From: a virus | IMG/VR virus record: IMGVR_UViG_3300025818_000123 | Location: 1-29,953 of that record | Direction: 5' to 3' (one strand) | DNA length: 29,953 nucleotides | Shown: positions 1 through 7,307 of the stretch, in pieces | Position numbering within the stretch: position 1 is the first letter of the stretch | How the letters are laid out: each line of letters opens with the position of its first letter | Position numbers and translations under genes: made by a program | The notes under the pieces: generated by a model | What the model was told of the DNA's origin: nothing | Database searches by the model: none | Seen by the model: the letters and a program-made list of their open reading frames with translations, nothing else

Positions 1-168
1 GGCGGATCGGCAATTGCAACACGCTAATATCATTATACCAATATGAATCGATATAAAGAGTATATGTCGATACTGCTAGAGTCGGCGTGTTACTGCTATC
101 AGGCGCAGGAAAGCCGAGCCAGCGTGCAATTGCTGCCTCGACTCTATCCAGCAAATTAGATAGCTCTG
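1..168. repeat. Left copy of the 168-bp terminal overlap
   Basis: These bases recur at 29786..29953 with two differences: position 128 is A against G at 29913, and position 131 is T against C at 29916. Both fall in third codon positions of the connector gene (GCA/GCG Ala, ATT/ATC Ile) and change CAATTG to CGATCG. The repeat lies inside a gene that reads through both ends, so it is best read as overlap from a circular or circularly permuted genome with strain variation. Confidence 0.9.
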
Positions 169-235
169 TATCAGCATTGGATCCCGATATTTCTGGCAAA
201 TATTCTTTTAATATGTCCGTCGTAACAAGAGCCAT
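1..235 (-). CDS. Head-tail connector (gp6-like), N-terminal part cut by the left window end
   Basis: The ATG at 235 is preceded by AGAGGA and opens the frame MALVTTDILKEYLPEIS, which continues in frame through position 1. Because 1..168 equals 29786..29953, the rest of the protein is at 29412..29953; the joined product is 202 residues. The position, between the capsid gene and a gp10-like neck gene, and the size fit the HK97 gp6-type head-tail connector that sits under the portal. A TTG start at 29939 would drop the first 27 residues and is an artefact of linearisation. Family assignment is by gene order and general appearance, not by a diagnostic motif. Confidence 0.75.
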   Translation of the reverse strand, partial: MALVTTDILKEYLPEISGSNADTELSNLLDRVEAAIARWLGFPAPDSSNTPTLAVSTYTLYIDSYWYNDISVLQLPIR

Positions 236-258
236 ACTGATACAAATCCTCTAGTCAG

Positions 259-645
259 TTAGTAATTGCGAGCTTGACGCAAATGCAGGCAGATAGTCGC
301 ATTTGTGGCCTTTCCGCTTGCTGCTTTTGTGACTTTGACGATCAAAGAATCGCCGGCCTCAAATACTGCTTTATCATTTGCACCTTGATTAACAAGATCA
401 GCAGCAGTCAGAGCAGTCAGAGCGCCCTCTGCAGTGTTCAAAGTAGCCCACTCAAAAAGAGCAGTAGATTGATCATTGCCCAATACTTGGAAAGTTGCAT
501 AGTTAGTCGCATCAGCAACAATCCCAGCCACATCGACAACTTTAGCGGCTACAACTTCAATACGCTCATGAAAGCAGATCGCTACAGTGTCAGCAGTGCC
601 GGCAGCTGTCTCAAGGCGGACATATTCAGGATAATAGTAAGACAT
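259..645 (-). CDS. Small capsid-associated protein, probably head decoration
   Basis: A 128-residue protein rich in Ala, Thr and Val, with no membrane segment or Cys cluster, opening MSYYYPEYVRLETAAGTAD. The composition suggests a small beta-rich virion protein. It directly follows the major capsid gene, where decoration or capsid-stabilising proteins commonly lie in HK97-type phages. The start at 645 has a good ribosome site (CTGGAG, 8 bases upstream). A strong hairpin (665..680) separates it from the capsid gene and may set the ratio of the two products. The decoration role is inferred from size and position; a head completion protein is the alternative. Confidence 0.6.
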   Translation of the reverse strand: MSYYYPEYVRLETAAGTADTVAICFHERIEVVAAKVVDVAGIVADATNYATFQVLGNDQSTALFEWATLNTAEGALTALTAADLVNQGANDKAVFEAGDSLIVKVTKAASGKATNATICLHLRQARNY

Positions 646-664
646 AATAAACTCCAGTTAGATA

Positions 665-680
665 GGGAGCCGAAGCCCCC
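665..680 (-). other. UUCG-tetraloop hairpin between capsid and decoration genes
   Basis: On the transcribed strand this reads GGGGGC-TTCG-GCTCCC: a six-pair stem with one G-U pair closed by a C(UUCG)G tetraloop. No T-run follows; TATCTAACTGGAG leads straight into the decoration gene. It could stabilise the 3' end of the capsid message or cause partial termination. Confidence 0.65.
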
Positions 681-690
681 TAATCAATGA

Positions 691-2124
691 TTATAGATTG
701 AATCCGAAAGCAACGTTTTTCACGGTTGAAGCATCCAAAGAATCAAATGTCAATCGCTCAGTAGCTACCATGTTGTAAGCGCCAGAAGTAATATCTTGCT
801 CTTGTTGGATCTGGATGCCGCGACGTGCAAAGATATTCCAAGATTCACGAGATACTACTAACATCCCAGTAGTAGCGCCGGATCCTGTGTACTTTCCAGT
901 AGTAGCAAGATCATCAGACATGAATCGAGATACTACTACAGGCATTCCGAAGATCGATCCCAATTGGCCAGTCAAGATTGTAGCTTGTGGGCCGAATTTG
1001 TCCAAAGTGATCAACTGCTCTAATCCCATCAGATTGCCGTAAAGAGCTTCAGGAGATACGATCAACACTTTGTCAGATGCAGCATACTCGCCCAATTGAG
1101 AAATCAACTCGAGCATTTTTGCAGCGTCGAAGCTGTTAATGTTCAAAGTAGTAGTTTTGTCAAATGCAGCAGCACGCAATCCAACGAATAAACGACGATG
1201 ATCATTTGATCCGCCTAGACCAGCAGATCCCCAGCGTCCGCGAATATCCCAGTTAGCGATATCATCTTGATGAGTAGAAGCGGAATCACCATTTATAATT
1301 GCATCTTCAAGAGCATCGCGCATATCCTTAGCGATCATGCGTTGCATAGCAGGCAACAACAAAACAGCAGAATCTTCGATCAATTCTTCGTCAAGGATGT
1401 AACGAGTAGCGAGGCCCTTAGCAGTGATCTGAGCTTGGCCCATAGAGACAGTGCTAACAGGATACAAAGCAGGATTGTCGCTTGTTACAGTGCCTTTGAT
1501 GTATGGACGGCCGCCGCGATCGATGCGAGGAGCTAACATAGTGTTAGATGTCATTTGTACTTCGTTGAACAAAGAGCGAACAACTGTCGGCACTTGATAT
1601 TCCATGTGCAACTGAGCCAAGAATTGATCAGGGATCAACTCAGCACCAACACCGGATCCGTCATAGTTTGCTTTGCTGATTTGAGCAGCGATTGAGCGAG
1701 GCGCTACAGCAAGATGACGAGCAATAGCAAGATCCATTTTTGGAGTGCTTTTGTCGCCTACAAGCATGCTCTTGATCATCATGCGATCATTAGCAAGGCG
1801 CTTCATTTCTACGTGCCAGTTTGACAGATTCTCTTCTGTATCAAGCAAGCCGCATTCAGTGACAGTAGTCAAGCCAGCTGCTGTTTTTACGCGAGTTTTG
1901 CCAGTAGTCCAGCGGATAGATCCATCTTCGCCAACGAACTTTTTCAACTGATCGTCAGTGCCTGTGATCTCAGCAGAATCTGCACGATATACAGATTCTT
2001 CCATGATTCGCTGTGCTTCTTTGATAGCATTTACTTGCTTTTCAATAGTAGCAACTTTCTCATCTTGATTAGTGCGAAGAGTCTTAAGCTCTCCCATGAT
2101 TTGTTTTACTGCGTCCATTGACAT
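691..2124 (-). CDS. Major capsid protein, HK97 fold
   Basis: A 477-residue protein placed directly after the prohead protease. Residues about 1-60 form a charged, probably coiled-coil segment (MDAVKQIMGELKTLRTNQ and onward) like the delta/scaffold domain that HK97-type proteases remove. The remainder has the composition of an HK97-fold shell protein, including a PQATILTGQLGSIFGMPVVV stretch typical of the C-terminal half of the family. The start at 2124 follows ACTGGAGATACT; a second ATG two codons later is possible. The leader upstream contains repeats of CTAACTA. Function rests on gene order plus overall resemblance and is fairly secure; the processing site is not identified. Confidence 0.9.
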   Translation of the reverse strand: MSMDAVKQIMGELKTLRTNQDEKVATIEKQVNAIKEAQRIMEESVYRADSAEITGTDDQLKKFVGEDGSIRWTTGKTRVKTAAGLTTVTECGLLDTEENLSNWHVEMKRLANDRMMIKSMLVGDKSTPKMDLAIARHLAVAPRSIAAQISKANYDGSGVGAELIPDQFLAQLHMEYQVPTVVRSLFNEVQMTSNTMLAPRIDRGGRPYIKGTVTSDNPALYPVSTVSMGQAQITAKGLATRYILDEELIEDSAVLLLPAMQRMIAKDMRDALEDAIINGDSASTHQDDIANWDIRGRWGSAGLGGSNDHRRLFVGLRAAAFDKTTTLNINSFDAAKMLELISQLGEYAASDKVLIVSPEALYGNLMGLEQLITLDKFGPQATILTGQLGSIFGMPVVVSRFMSDDLATTGKYTGSGATTGMLVVSRESWNIFARRGIQIQQEQDITSGAYNMVATERLTFDSLDASTVKNVAFGFNL

Positions 2125-2150
2125 AGTATCTCCAGTAGTTAGGTAGTTAG

Positions 2151-2927
2151 TTAGTTATTCAATTCCTTAAGGTGGAACAGTAGATCGTCGAGTGAAAAGG
2201 ATTTTTCTTCCTCTTCATCTTCGTCCATTTCTTTATCTTCATCATCATAGCCGGCGCCTTTATCTTCATCTTCATCGTGGCCGCCTTTGTCCTCTTCGTC
2301 GTGCATTGATTCTTCAATGATCTCCTCTTCTGGCTCTTCTGGCTGCTCTTCTGAATGTGCAGCGAATTCGACTAGATAATTGCCATTGTCAAGCTCTTGA
2401 ATCGATACGATGTGCCTGTGTACTAGCATCGATTTTGCTACGTCTGACAGAGTGATATTTGCTGTGTAGTGCTTCGACAAAGTCGCTTCGTTATTTGCTG
2501 GGATAGTCACGATCGACACCTCTAATAATTCAGATTTAGGAAAATAATAGCCGCTTTTTCCGTGATATGGATGATCGGCAGGTAGTTTATTTCTGGCGAT
2601 TGATTCGCTGGGTTGAAATCCAACAGATACAGCATTGATGAAGCCGCCGCGAACTTTGCGCTCGACTTGCTGCGCCACTTCGTCATTTTTATCGAATTCA
2701 ACATCGAGCATCAGCTGGCCATCTTTGACGTATGCTTTGCCCTTTCCAATTGGCAGCTGTGTAGGATTATGATTCAGCAAAATGATCGGATTGCGCTCGT
2801 AGGCTCTGAGATCCCAGCCGCCCTGATCGACAATGTCGCCGTATCTGTCTGGATTCGCTGTAGACGCTACAAAAGATATCTTGCTATCTGTCTGCTCTGC
2901 TTTTGTGTTGAATCGCTTAAATTGCAT
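2151..2927 (-). CDS. Prohead maturation protease (S78 family) with acidic C-terminal tail
   Basis: A 258-residue serine protease that cleaves capsid and itself during prohead maturation. Residues 17-150 match the HK97 prohead protease pattern: ASTANPDRYGDIVDQGGWDL near the start, the likely catalytic His53 in LLNHN, Ser101 in NAVSVGF and Glu136 in ELLEVSIVTIPAN. The start at 2927 (MQFKRF) has GAGGG ten bases upstream; the longer frame to 3011 would overlap the previous gene and lacks family support. Residues 193-241 are almost entirely Glu and Asp, followed by a short predicted helix (SFSLDDLLFHLKEL). That tail is unusual and could act as a built-in scaffold; this is inference. Confidence 0.92.
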   Translation of the reverse strand: MQFKRFNTKAEQTDSKISFVASTANPDRYGDIVDQGGWDLRAYERNPIILLNHNPTQLPIGKGKAYVKDGQLMLDVEFDKNDEVAQQVERKVRGGFINAVSVGFQPSESIARNKLPADHPYHGKSGYYFPKSELLEVSIVTIPANNEATLSKHYTANITLSDVAKSMLVHRHIVSIQELDNGNYLVEFAAHSEEQPEEPEEEIIEESMHDEEDKGGHDEDEDKGAGYDDEDKEMDEDEEEEKSFSLDDLLFHLKELNN

Positions 2928-2980
2928 GGTTTTAGCCCTCACAGAATACGATATAGCACATTGATCAAGGGTTGCATGTA

Positions 2981-3379
2981 TTATTTGCGCTCTCTGTATT
3001 TCTCGTAGCACTCTTCGCGCTGTTCAATAAAGGATTCACAATGATCTACAATGATCTTACTGTTGGCTACATTGCTGATCTCTTCGCACTCTTGGCCGCT
3101 TGTTTTGCTGTCGATGCCGCGCGTCATGACTCTGCAATACATTTCCCTGCACAATAAGTCTCCGTAATTCTTGATGTATTCTGCGCCGCATGGTATCACG
3201 AGCATATCAAGATTTGTCAGCTGCTTGATGACTTCCTGCTGATCTCCTGCGACAGGATCCGCAACAACGACAACAGCTGGATCGGGCTGCTGTGCGTTTC
3301 GTTTATTGATCATTGCTGCTGTGGAGACGCCTCCAACGACTAGCCCAGCAAGGCCAGCGATTGCCAAAGTTAAGATCAT
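2981..3379 (-). CDS. Cys-rich single-span membrane protein, unknown function
   Basis: A 132-residue protein between portal and protease genes. Residues 1-22 (MILTLAIAGLAGLVVGGVST) form one hydrophobic span or signal anchor, followed by a hydrophilic domain with six Cys (IPCGAEY, LLCREMYCRVM, QECEEI, DHCES, EECYEK), an even number that would suit disulfides in an oxidising compartment. I chose the ATG at 3379 because GACGGAG stands seven bases upstream; an upstream ATG at 3427, just after the portal stop codon, would add 16 charged residues. I do not recognise the family. Lysis accessory, superinfection exclusion or envelope protein are possible; nothing in the sequence decides. Confidence 0.7.
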   Translation of the reverse strand: MILTLAIAGLAGLVVGGVSTAAMINKRNAQQPDPAVVVVADPVAGDQQEVIKQLTNLDMLVIPCGAEYIKNYGDLLCREMYCRVMTRGIDSKTSGQECEEISNVANSKIIVDHCESFIEQREECYEKYRERK

Positions 3380-3428
3380 GTTATCTCCGTCGAAATCCTT
3401 GATATTGTCTTTTTGTCTATCTGTCATT

Positions 3429-5924
3429 TTAATTCTCGATGATCACGGGTGCAATAGTACAGCGGCAATTGATATCCATCGCAGGCTCGCCAAATGATGC
3501 AGGAGCAGCTCCAGCGTAGCCGTCGATCTGGAAATCATCAGTAACGGGGATCGGCTCGCTGTCGTCTAGTGCTGCATGTGTCTCTCTGACTGAATCGTCA
3601 CGGCTAGAGATCCATTCTTTCATGACTTGCACATTTTCGGCCTCCTGAAACTCTCTATAGGCCTCATTTGTAGCAGTGTTGATCGCTTTCGTTGTCTCTG
3701 TCTGCGCGATGCGCTCTGCTCGTGCTGCGCTGAATGTTGTAGCCGCTTCTATCTGTCTGGCGATCTCTGCATTTGGCAGGCCGTCGACGATCCCGCGCTT
3801 GACTAATCTTTTGACTTGCTTTTCATTTGTATCGACAATCTGACGCGCGAATTTGGCGATCTGGCGCTCATCAATCTGACGCTCTCCAAATGCGAAATCA
3901 AGCGGGCGGGTAGCGCCGATCAATCTGTAAAGCTCTTCAATCTGATCATTGCCAGTCAGGAAATAGACAGAGCGATATGCACGGCCGATAATCGATCTGA
4001 TTGCTTTGATCTCTGTTACACGTCCAAGAATCGATGCGTAATCTATTGCCTTGCTTTCCTGCTCGATCAGCTGTGTTCGTAGTGTCTGCGCACGCCGTGA
4101 ATATCGTTTTGCAGCATCCTCGAGATAGATCTGTGACGCTCTCATGATCTGACGATGTGCTGGTTCATAGGAGCGCTCGATCCAGCTATGCCACACGCGA
4201 TCTTTCTGCTCTTTGCTGCGTGCCTGCTTCGATTCAAGCCGGTTTTTCTCTGCTCTGATCACGGCTCTCATGTGATCAAGGCCACGAGATCCAACGACTA
4301 GCCATTTGATCTGCGCCACAACACCTGCCAGCCGATGATCTCGGAAATGACGCGCCGCCCATGCTTCGCGCAATCGGATCGCGAGCTCTTCTGTCTCTGT
4401 CTGGGCTATGCTGCTGTCTCTCTGGGCTATTGGCAGCAGTCGATTGAATTGCTTATTGCCTAGGATATTGCCGCCTGCTTTCCAGATCTCCGGATAATTC
4501 TCTTTGAGATCCAGCGCCTCAGCGTGTGGAAATCGCTCATATTCTGAATTTCTCAATGCGACTTGCTGATCTTCGCCATCCTCTGGAAAGTTTGTTGGAT
4601 CCTTATCGCCTACAGATCCCCGCATTTCGTAGCTGTTAGCATTTTTTTTTTGCTCGAGCTCCTTAGTCAGCAAGGCAGTCAGCGCTTGCTCGATCTGCTG
4701 CTCTGCTTCTGTCTGGCTATCTGTCTCAATCTCTCCAAATGGACTATCTGCTAGCCCCTCGTATTGATACGCTTCAGCTGCTGACATGCCGTTTTCAATA
4801 TGTCGCACAATGCGCTCTAATTTCTCTGATCGGATTGCCTGCAGTGCATCGATACTAGAGAAATCGATTTTCACTGAATACGACGGATCGAATAGCCGCG
4901 CAATTCTAGTCATAGCATGCTCGAGCTTGCTGGCTCGCTTCTGCTGGATTTCCCAGTATGTAATCGTAGCCTGTCGCGCTGTTGCGTAGTTTGCATCCGG
5001 CAAGCCTAGCACAGTAGACGGCACGCCACAGACAGCGCTGATATTTTCCCGTACCATTGTTCGAAGCGCTTGAAACTCAAGATCACGAGGCGACAGTGTC
5101 AGCGTCTCGACTTTGATCTGCCCACTTAGCGCCATAGCGCCGCCTTTCTCTGTCATTGCCTGATATGCCTGCGTGATTTCCTGTCTACGTCGTCGATCCC
5201 AAATATCCGCGGGATCTGCTGGCGACAAAAGGACATCTGGCCGGCCTTGCTTCGATACACTGCTCGCCATTCTCTGCGCGTTGATATCTGCTGTAATCTC
5301 TTCGTTTAATGCCTCGACTAATCCAGATCCATAAAGCTCGCCGTTGCTGTTGATATCCCAGCTGGCGTTACGCGTGTGAATAATACGATCAACAGGATAC
5401 ACAGCAGTCGATCCGCCGTCGTTGTATTCGTAGCCCTGAATCATTTTGACGGGATCCGGAATAATCCGCACGTTTTCAGGATGCAGGCGATACAAGCTTG
5501 TCGGCCGCGATAGATCTCCGACGATCAGAATATAGCAATTGCCTGTCATCATCAGATCGACAATCAGCTGCTCTTTGAACAATGCGCCGTCCGTGTTGCT
5601 TGACGGCTGCTCGAATAGATCCAGCACGGGGCTATCGTCGATCTCTGTCTGCTGCTCGCCTTTGCCAGATAGTAGCTTGATAGGCAGGCTGGCGACATCT
5701 TGACTGGCTCGTGTTACGCAGGCATGTGTATAAGCATGCTTCCCAAATACTGCCATAGATTGACGCGGGCTAAATGTGGGCGATACTCCATTGCCGACGC
5801 TCCAGCTGGCCCCGTGTTCAGGCGCCTTAGGATTCTCAACGACCTGCCCAAATGCTTTCATGATAAAGCTAGGCAGCCAGCGAGCTAGCGTGCTTTGCTT
5901 CTGTATTTGTGTACTCTTAGACAT
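3429..5924 (-). CDS. Portal protein fused to MuF-type head morphogenesis domain
   Basis: An 831-residue protein. Residues about 1-430 resemble the HK97-type portal (dodecameric ring at the packaging vertex), with a SMAVFGKHAYTHACVTRAS opening and a TVLGLPDANYATARQA segment. The C-terminal part, about 640-831, ends in a MuF/SPP1-gp7-type pattern: AQTETTKAINTATNEAYREF, then ISSRDDSVRETHAALD and a final GEPAMDINCRCTIAPV. Between them is about 200 residues including a segment rich in Trp and Arg (REAWAARHFRDHRLAGVVAQ) that I cannot assign. The start at 5924 (MSKSTQ) has TTGGAG seven bases upstream and is preferred over an ATG eight codons earlier. Portal and MuF are usually separate genes, so this is a fusion. 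Confidence 0.9.
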   Translation of the reverse strand: MSKSTQIQKQSTLARWLPSFIMKAFGQVVENPKAPEHGASWSVGNGVSPTFSPRQSMAVFGKHAYTHACVTRASQDVASLPIKLLSGKGEQQTEIDDSPVLDLFEQPSSNTDGALFKEQLIVDLMMTGNCYILIVGDLSRPTSLYRLHPENVRIIPDPVKMIQGYEYNDGGSTAVYPVDRIIHTRNASWDINSNGELYGSGLVEALNEEITADINAQRMASSVSKQGRPDVLLSPADPADIWDRRRRQEITQAYQAMTEKGGAMALSGQIKVETLTLSPRDLEFQALRTMVRENISAVCGVPSTVLGLPDANYATARQATITYWEIQQKRASKLEHAMTRIARLFDPSYSVKIDFSSIDALQAIRSEKLERIVRHIENGMSAAEAYQYEGLADSPFGEIETDSQTEAEQQIEQALTALLTKELEQKKNANSYEMRGSVGDKDPTNFPEDGEDQQVALRNSEYERFPHAEALDLKENYPEIWKAGGNILGNKQFNRLLPIAQRDSSIAQTETEELAIRLREAWAARHFRDHRLAGVVAQIKWLVVGSRGLDHMRAVIRAEKNRLESKQARSKEQKDRVWHSWIERSYEPAHRQIMRASQIYLEDAAKRYSRRAQTLRTQLIEQESKAIDYASILGRVTEIKAIRSIIGRAYRSVYFLTGNDQIEELYRLIGATRPLDFAFGERQIDERQIAKFARQIVDTNEKQVKRLVKRGIVDGLPNAEIARQIEAATTFSAARAERIAQTETTKAINTATNEAYREFQEAENVQVMKEWISSRDDSVRETHAALDDSEPIPVTDDFQIDGYAGAAPASFGEPAMDINCRCTIAPVIIEN

Positions 5925-5997
5925 AGCAACTCCAATCAATGAATCCAATATATCAGATAATCACGGATCTTGACAGTTTGCTGATTTCTAAAACGAC

Positions 5998-6017
5998 AAA
6001 AGGAGCCGATCGGCCCC
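5998..6017 (-). terminator. Probable Rho-independent terminator before the portal operon
   Basis: On the minus strand GGGGCC-GATC-GGCTCC forms a six-pair GC-rich stem with one G-U pair, followed by TTTTGTCGTTTT. It lies just after the stop of the gene at 6039..6359 and before the portal gene. Confidence 0.65.
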
Positions 6018-6038
6018 CCTTGCTTACTATCTGACTAT

Positions 6039-6359
6039 TTATGATTCATAGATCTCGCCGGTGTTGATTCTCATTGTGTAAATTGGTGTTTTTACAGATC
6101 CTGTCTGTGTGTATGTTTTGCCGTTAAACTCATAAGACATTGTCCAATCATATTCGAATTGTACCAATGCTGTATCTCCAGCCTCAAGGGCTTGATTTGC
6201 TAGCCATTCAGTCGCACAGATTGCGGCGCCATCTTCTGCTTTGTAATATCTATAAAGTGAAACTTTGACCTCTCCGACTTGTTGCATGTCAGATGTTGCA
6301 AGCTGTGAGAATGTTTCTGATTGTGATTTAACTGCGTTGATGATTTCTTGTTTTGTCAT
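6039..6359 (-). CDS. Small early protein, unknown function
   Basis: A 106-residue protein starting MTKQEIINAVKSQSETFSQL. It is mixed polar, with no Cys motif or membrane span; residues about 45-106 look beta-rich (VSLYRYYKAEDG, VQFEYDWTMSYEFNGKTYTQ). The start at 6359 is 13 bases downstream of the ACAACGGA leader element, and the early-type promoter at 6402..6430 lies just upstream. A reading frame extended to 6443 would run through that promoter and is rejected. It is a single-gene transcription unit bounded by terminators at 5998..6017 and 6452..6493. Family not recognised. Confidence 0.75.
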   Translation of the reverse strand: MTKQEIINAVKSQSETFSQLATSDMQQVGEVKVSLYRYYKAEDGAAICATEWLANQALEAGDTALVQFEYDWTMSYEFNGKTYTQTGSVKTPIYTMRINTGEIYES

Positions 6360-6401
6360 TGTTTTTCCGTTGTTTGTATAAGCGACATTGCTTATACTTA
6401 T

Positions 6402-6430
6402 ATAATAACAACTATAGTTTACACTGTCAA
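6402..6430 (-). promoter_or_regulatory. Early-type sigma70 promoter P1
   Basis: On the minus strand TTGACA (6430..6425) and TATTAT (6407..6402) are 17 bases apart. Two related repeats, TGTAAAATAGTTG and GTGTAAACTATAGTTG, overlap the -35 and the spacer at 19-base spacing. Near the predicted RNA 5' end GTATAAGC-AATGTC-GCTTATAC forms an eight-pair hairpin, followed by AAACAACGGA and the start codon. Confidence 0.85.
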
Positions 6431-6451
6431 CTATTTTACACAAGTTTTTTC

Positions 6452-6493
6452 AAAAAAAGTAAAACGGGATCGCGCCTGTCCCAACACGATCCC
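6452..6493 (-). terminator. Rho-independent terminator after the SWIM gene
   Basis: On the minus strand GGGATCG and CGATCCC pair as a seven-pair stem around a 14-base loop, followed by GTTTTACTTTTTTT. It separates the SWIM gene transcript from promoter P1. Confidence 0.8.
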
Positions 6494-6547
6494 AAAGAAC
6501 ATTACTCGATTTCCCTCAATATCAAGCAAGGCCTATACTATAGCACA

Positions 6548-6895
6548 CTATTTCATCTTTGATATCGGCGGCCGTTGTAGCTCGCCCCTGAGTGCTAGAC
6601 AGAGATAGATAATATGCTTGCAGTGCTTGCCTTGAGGCAGTTTGCGAAACTCGAAATCTGGACATGTACACATAGCAGCTCGATCAGTGATAGAGACATG
6701 ATGCCGGCGATCTTTGCCTTTTGTGTTGACAGCTGCCATCATGTGATGAAGTCCGAAATCGTGGCGCTTTTCTATGATGCCCTCGCATTGTAGATCTTTG
6801 ATCTTGAGTACGCGCTTTCTAGCTTCCTGACTATCTAGCCAAGCAAGCTCTGAATAAAAGGGATTGATGATTGAATCGAGTAATTGGATTCGCAT
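6548..6895 (-). CDS. SWIM zinc-finger protein
   Basis: A 115-residue protein with a SWIM-type zinc motif: Cys76 and Cys78 in AMCTCPDF, then Cys92 and His94 in GKHCKHI (CxC, 13 residues, CxH). SWIM domains bind DNA or protein and often sit in nucleic-acid-processing proteins; here the domain is almost the whole protein, with an N-terminal part (SQEARKRVLKIKDL) that may hold a helix. The start at 6895 carries the phage leader element ACAACGGAGCAACA. It follows the 72-residue gene at 6953..7171, separated by a GC-rich hairpin, and both are transcribed from promoter P2. The specific partner is unknown. Confidence 0.85.
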   Translation of the reverse strand: MRIQLLDSIINPFYSELAWLDSQEARKRVLKIKDLQCEGIIEKRHDFGLHHMMAAVNTKGKDRRHHVSITDRAAMCTCPDFEFRKLPQGKHCKHIIYLCLALRGELQRPPISKMK

Positions 6896-6917
6896 TTGTT
6901 GCTCCGTTGTTTATATA

Positions 6918-6943
6918 GAGGCAGCCAGCGAGCCGGCCGCCCC
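6918..6943 (-). other. Intergenic hairpin with GGCTCGCT loop
   Basis: On the minus strand GGGGCGGCC and GGCTGCCTC form a nine-pair stem with two G-U pairs around the loop GGCTCGCT. No T-run follows; the ACAACGGAG ribosome site of the SWIM gene comes next. The hairpin at 10032..10059 has the identical loop and the same position between two early genes. Confidence 0.7.
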
Positions 6944-6952
6944 GTTGATTGA

Positions 6953-7171
6953 TTATTTTATTGTGATGTATGCTACAAATTCATTTCCATACTTTGCTGC
7001 AGATTCATCTTGTCGCCAAGTGTACTCGATACCCATATCAGACAAGATGCAATCTACTTCGTTAAATTGTGATTCTGATTGTACAACGATTAATCCTGTT
7101 GATTCGATGAAGTATCCAATATTTTCATCTTGTAGCCAGTTACCGATTTCGTTGATTTGTTGCTTAGTCAT
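6953..7171 (-). CDS. Small early protein, unknown function
   Basis: A 72-residue acidic protein (MTKQQINEIGNWLQDENIGY) with one Cys and no membrane span. Alternating helix-like and strand-like stretches suggest a small alpha/beta fold. It is the first gene after promoter P2, with the leader AACAACGGATCACAAA before the start at 7171. It shares the opening MTKQ/MTQQ with the first genes of two other early units (6039..6359 and 10067..10291), though no further similarity is clear. Function not recognised. Confidence 0.75.
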   Translation of the reverse strand: MTKQQINEIGNWLQDENIGYFIESTGLIVVQSESQFNEVDCILSDMGIEYTWRQDESAAKYGNEFVAYITIK

Positions 7172-7221
7172 TTTGTGATCCGTTGTTTTTTTGTTGTTCT
7201 AAGCGTTTTGCTTATATATAC

Positions 7222-7250
7222 ATAATAACAACTATTTTTATCACATGCAA
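7222..7250 (-). promoter_or_regulatory. Early-type sigma70 promoter P2 with paired operator repeats
   Basis: On the minus strand TTGCAT (7250..7245) and TATTAT (7227..7222) are 17 bases apart. GTGATAAAAATAGTTG occurs twice without mismatch (7263..7248 and 7244..7229), 19 bases apart, overlapping the -35 and filling the spacer. TAAGC-AAAAC-GCTTA follows as a small hairpin near the RNA start. Confidence 0.85.
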
Positions 7251-7307
7251 CTATTTTTATCACTTTTATGCAAATAAAATTACAAAAAGTCTATAATCCC
7301 CATCCTG

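Noticed and set aside
1-168. Terminal repeat as a true direct terminal repeat of a packaged virion
   Set aside because: It lies inside a gene, is imperfect, and is fully explained by linearising a circular assembly; virion ends cannot be told from this.
274-690. Plus-strand frames opposite the decoration, capsid and portal genes
   Set aside because: They mirror strong minus-strand genes, have no ribosome sites and no sensible composition.
2151-3011. Longer prohead protease start at 3011
   Set aside because: It overlaps the Cys-rich gene and adds 28 residues without family support; the ATG at 2927 has a ribosome site.
5941-5998. Promoter before the portal gene (TATATT near 5950)
   Set aside because: The sequence 17 bases upstream (TGTCAA) is a poor -35, and nothing else supports it.
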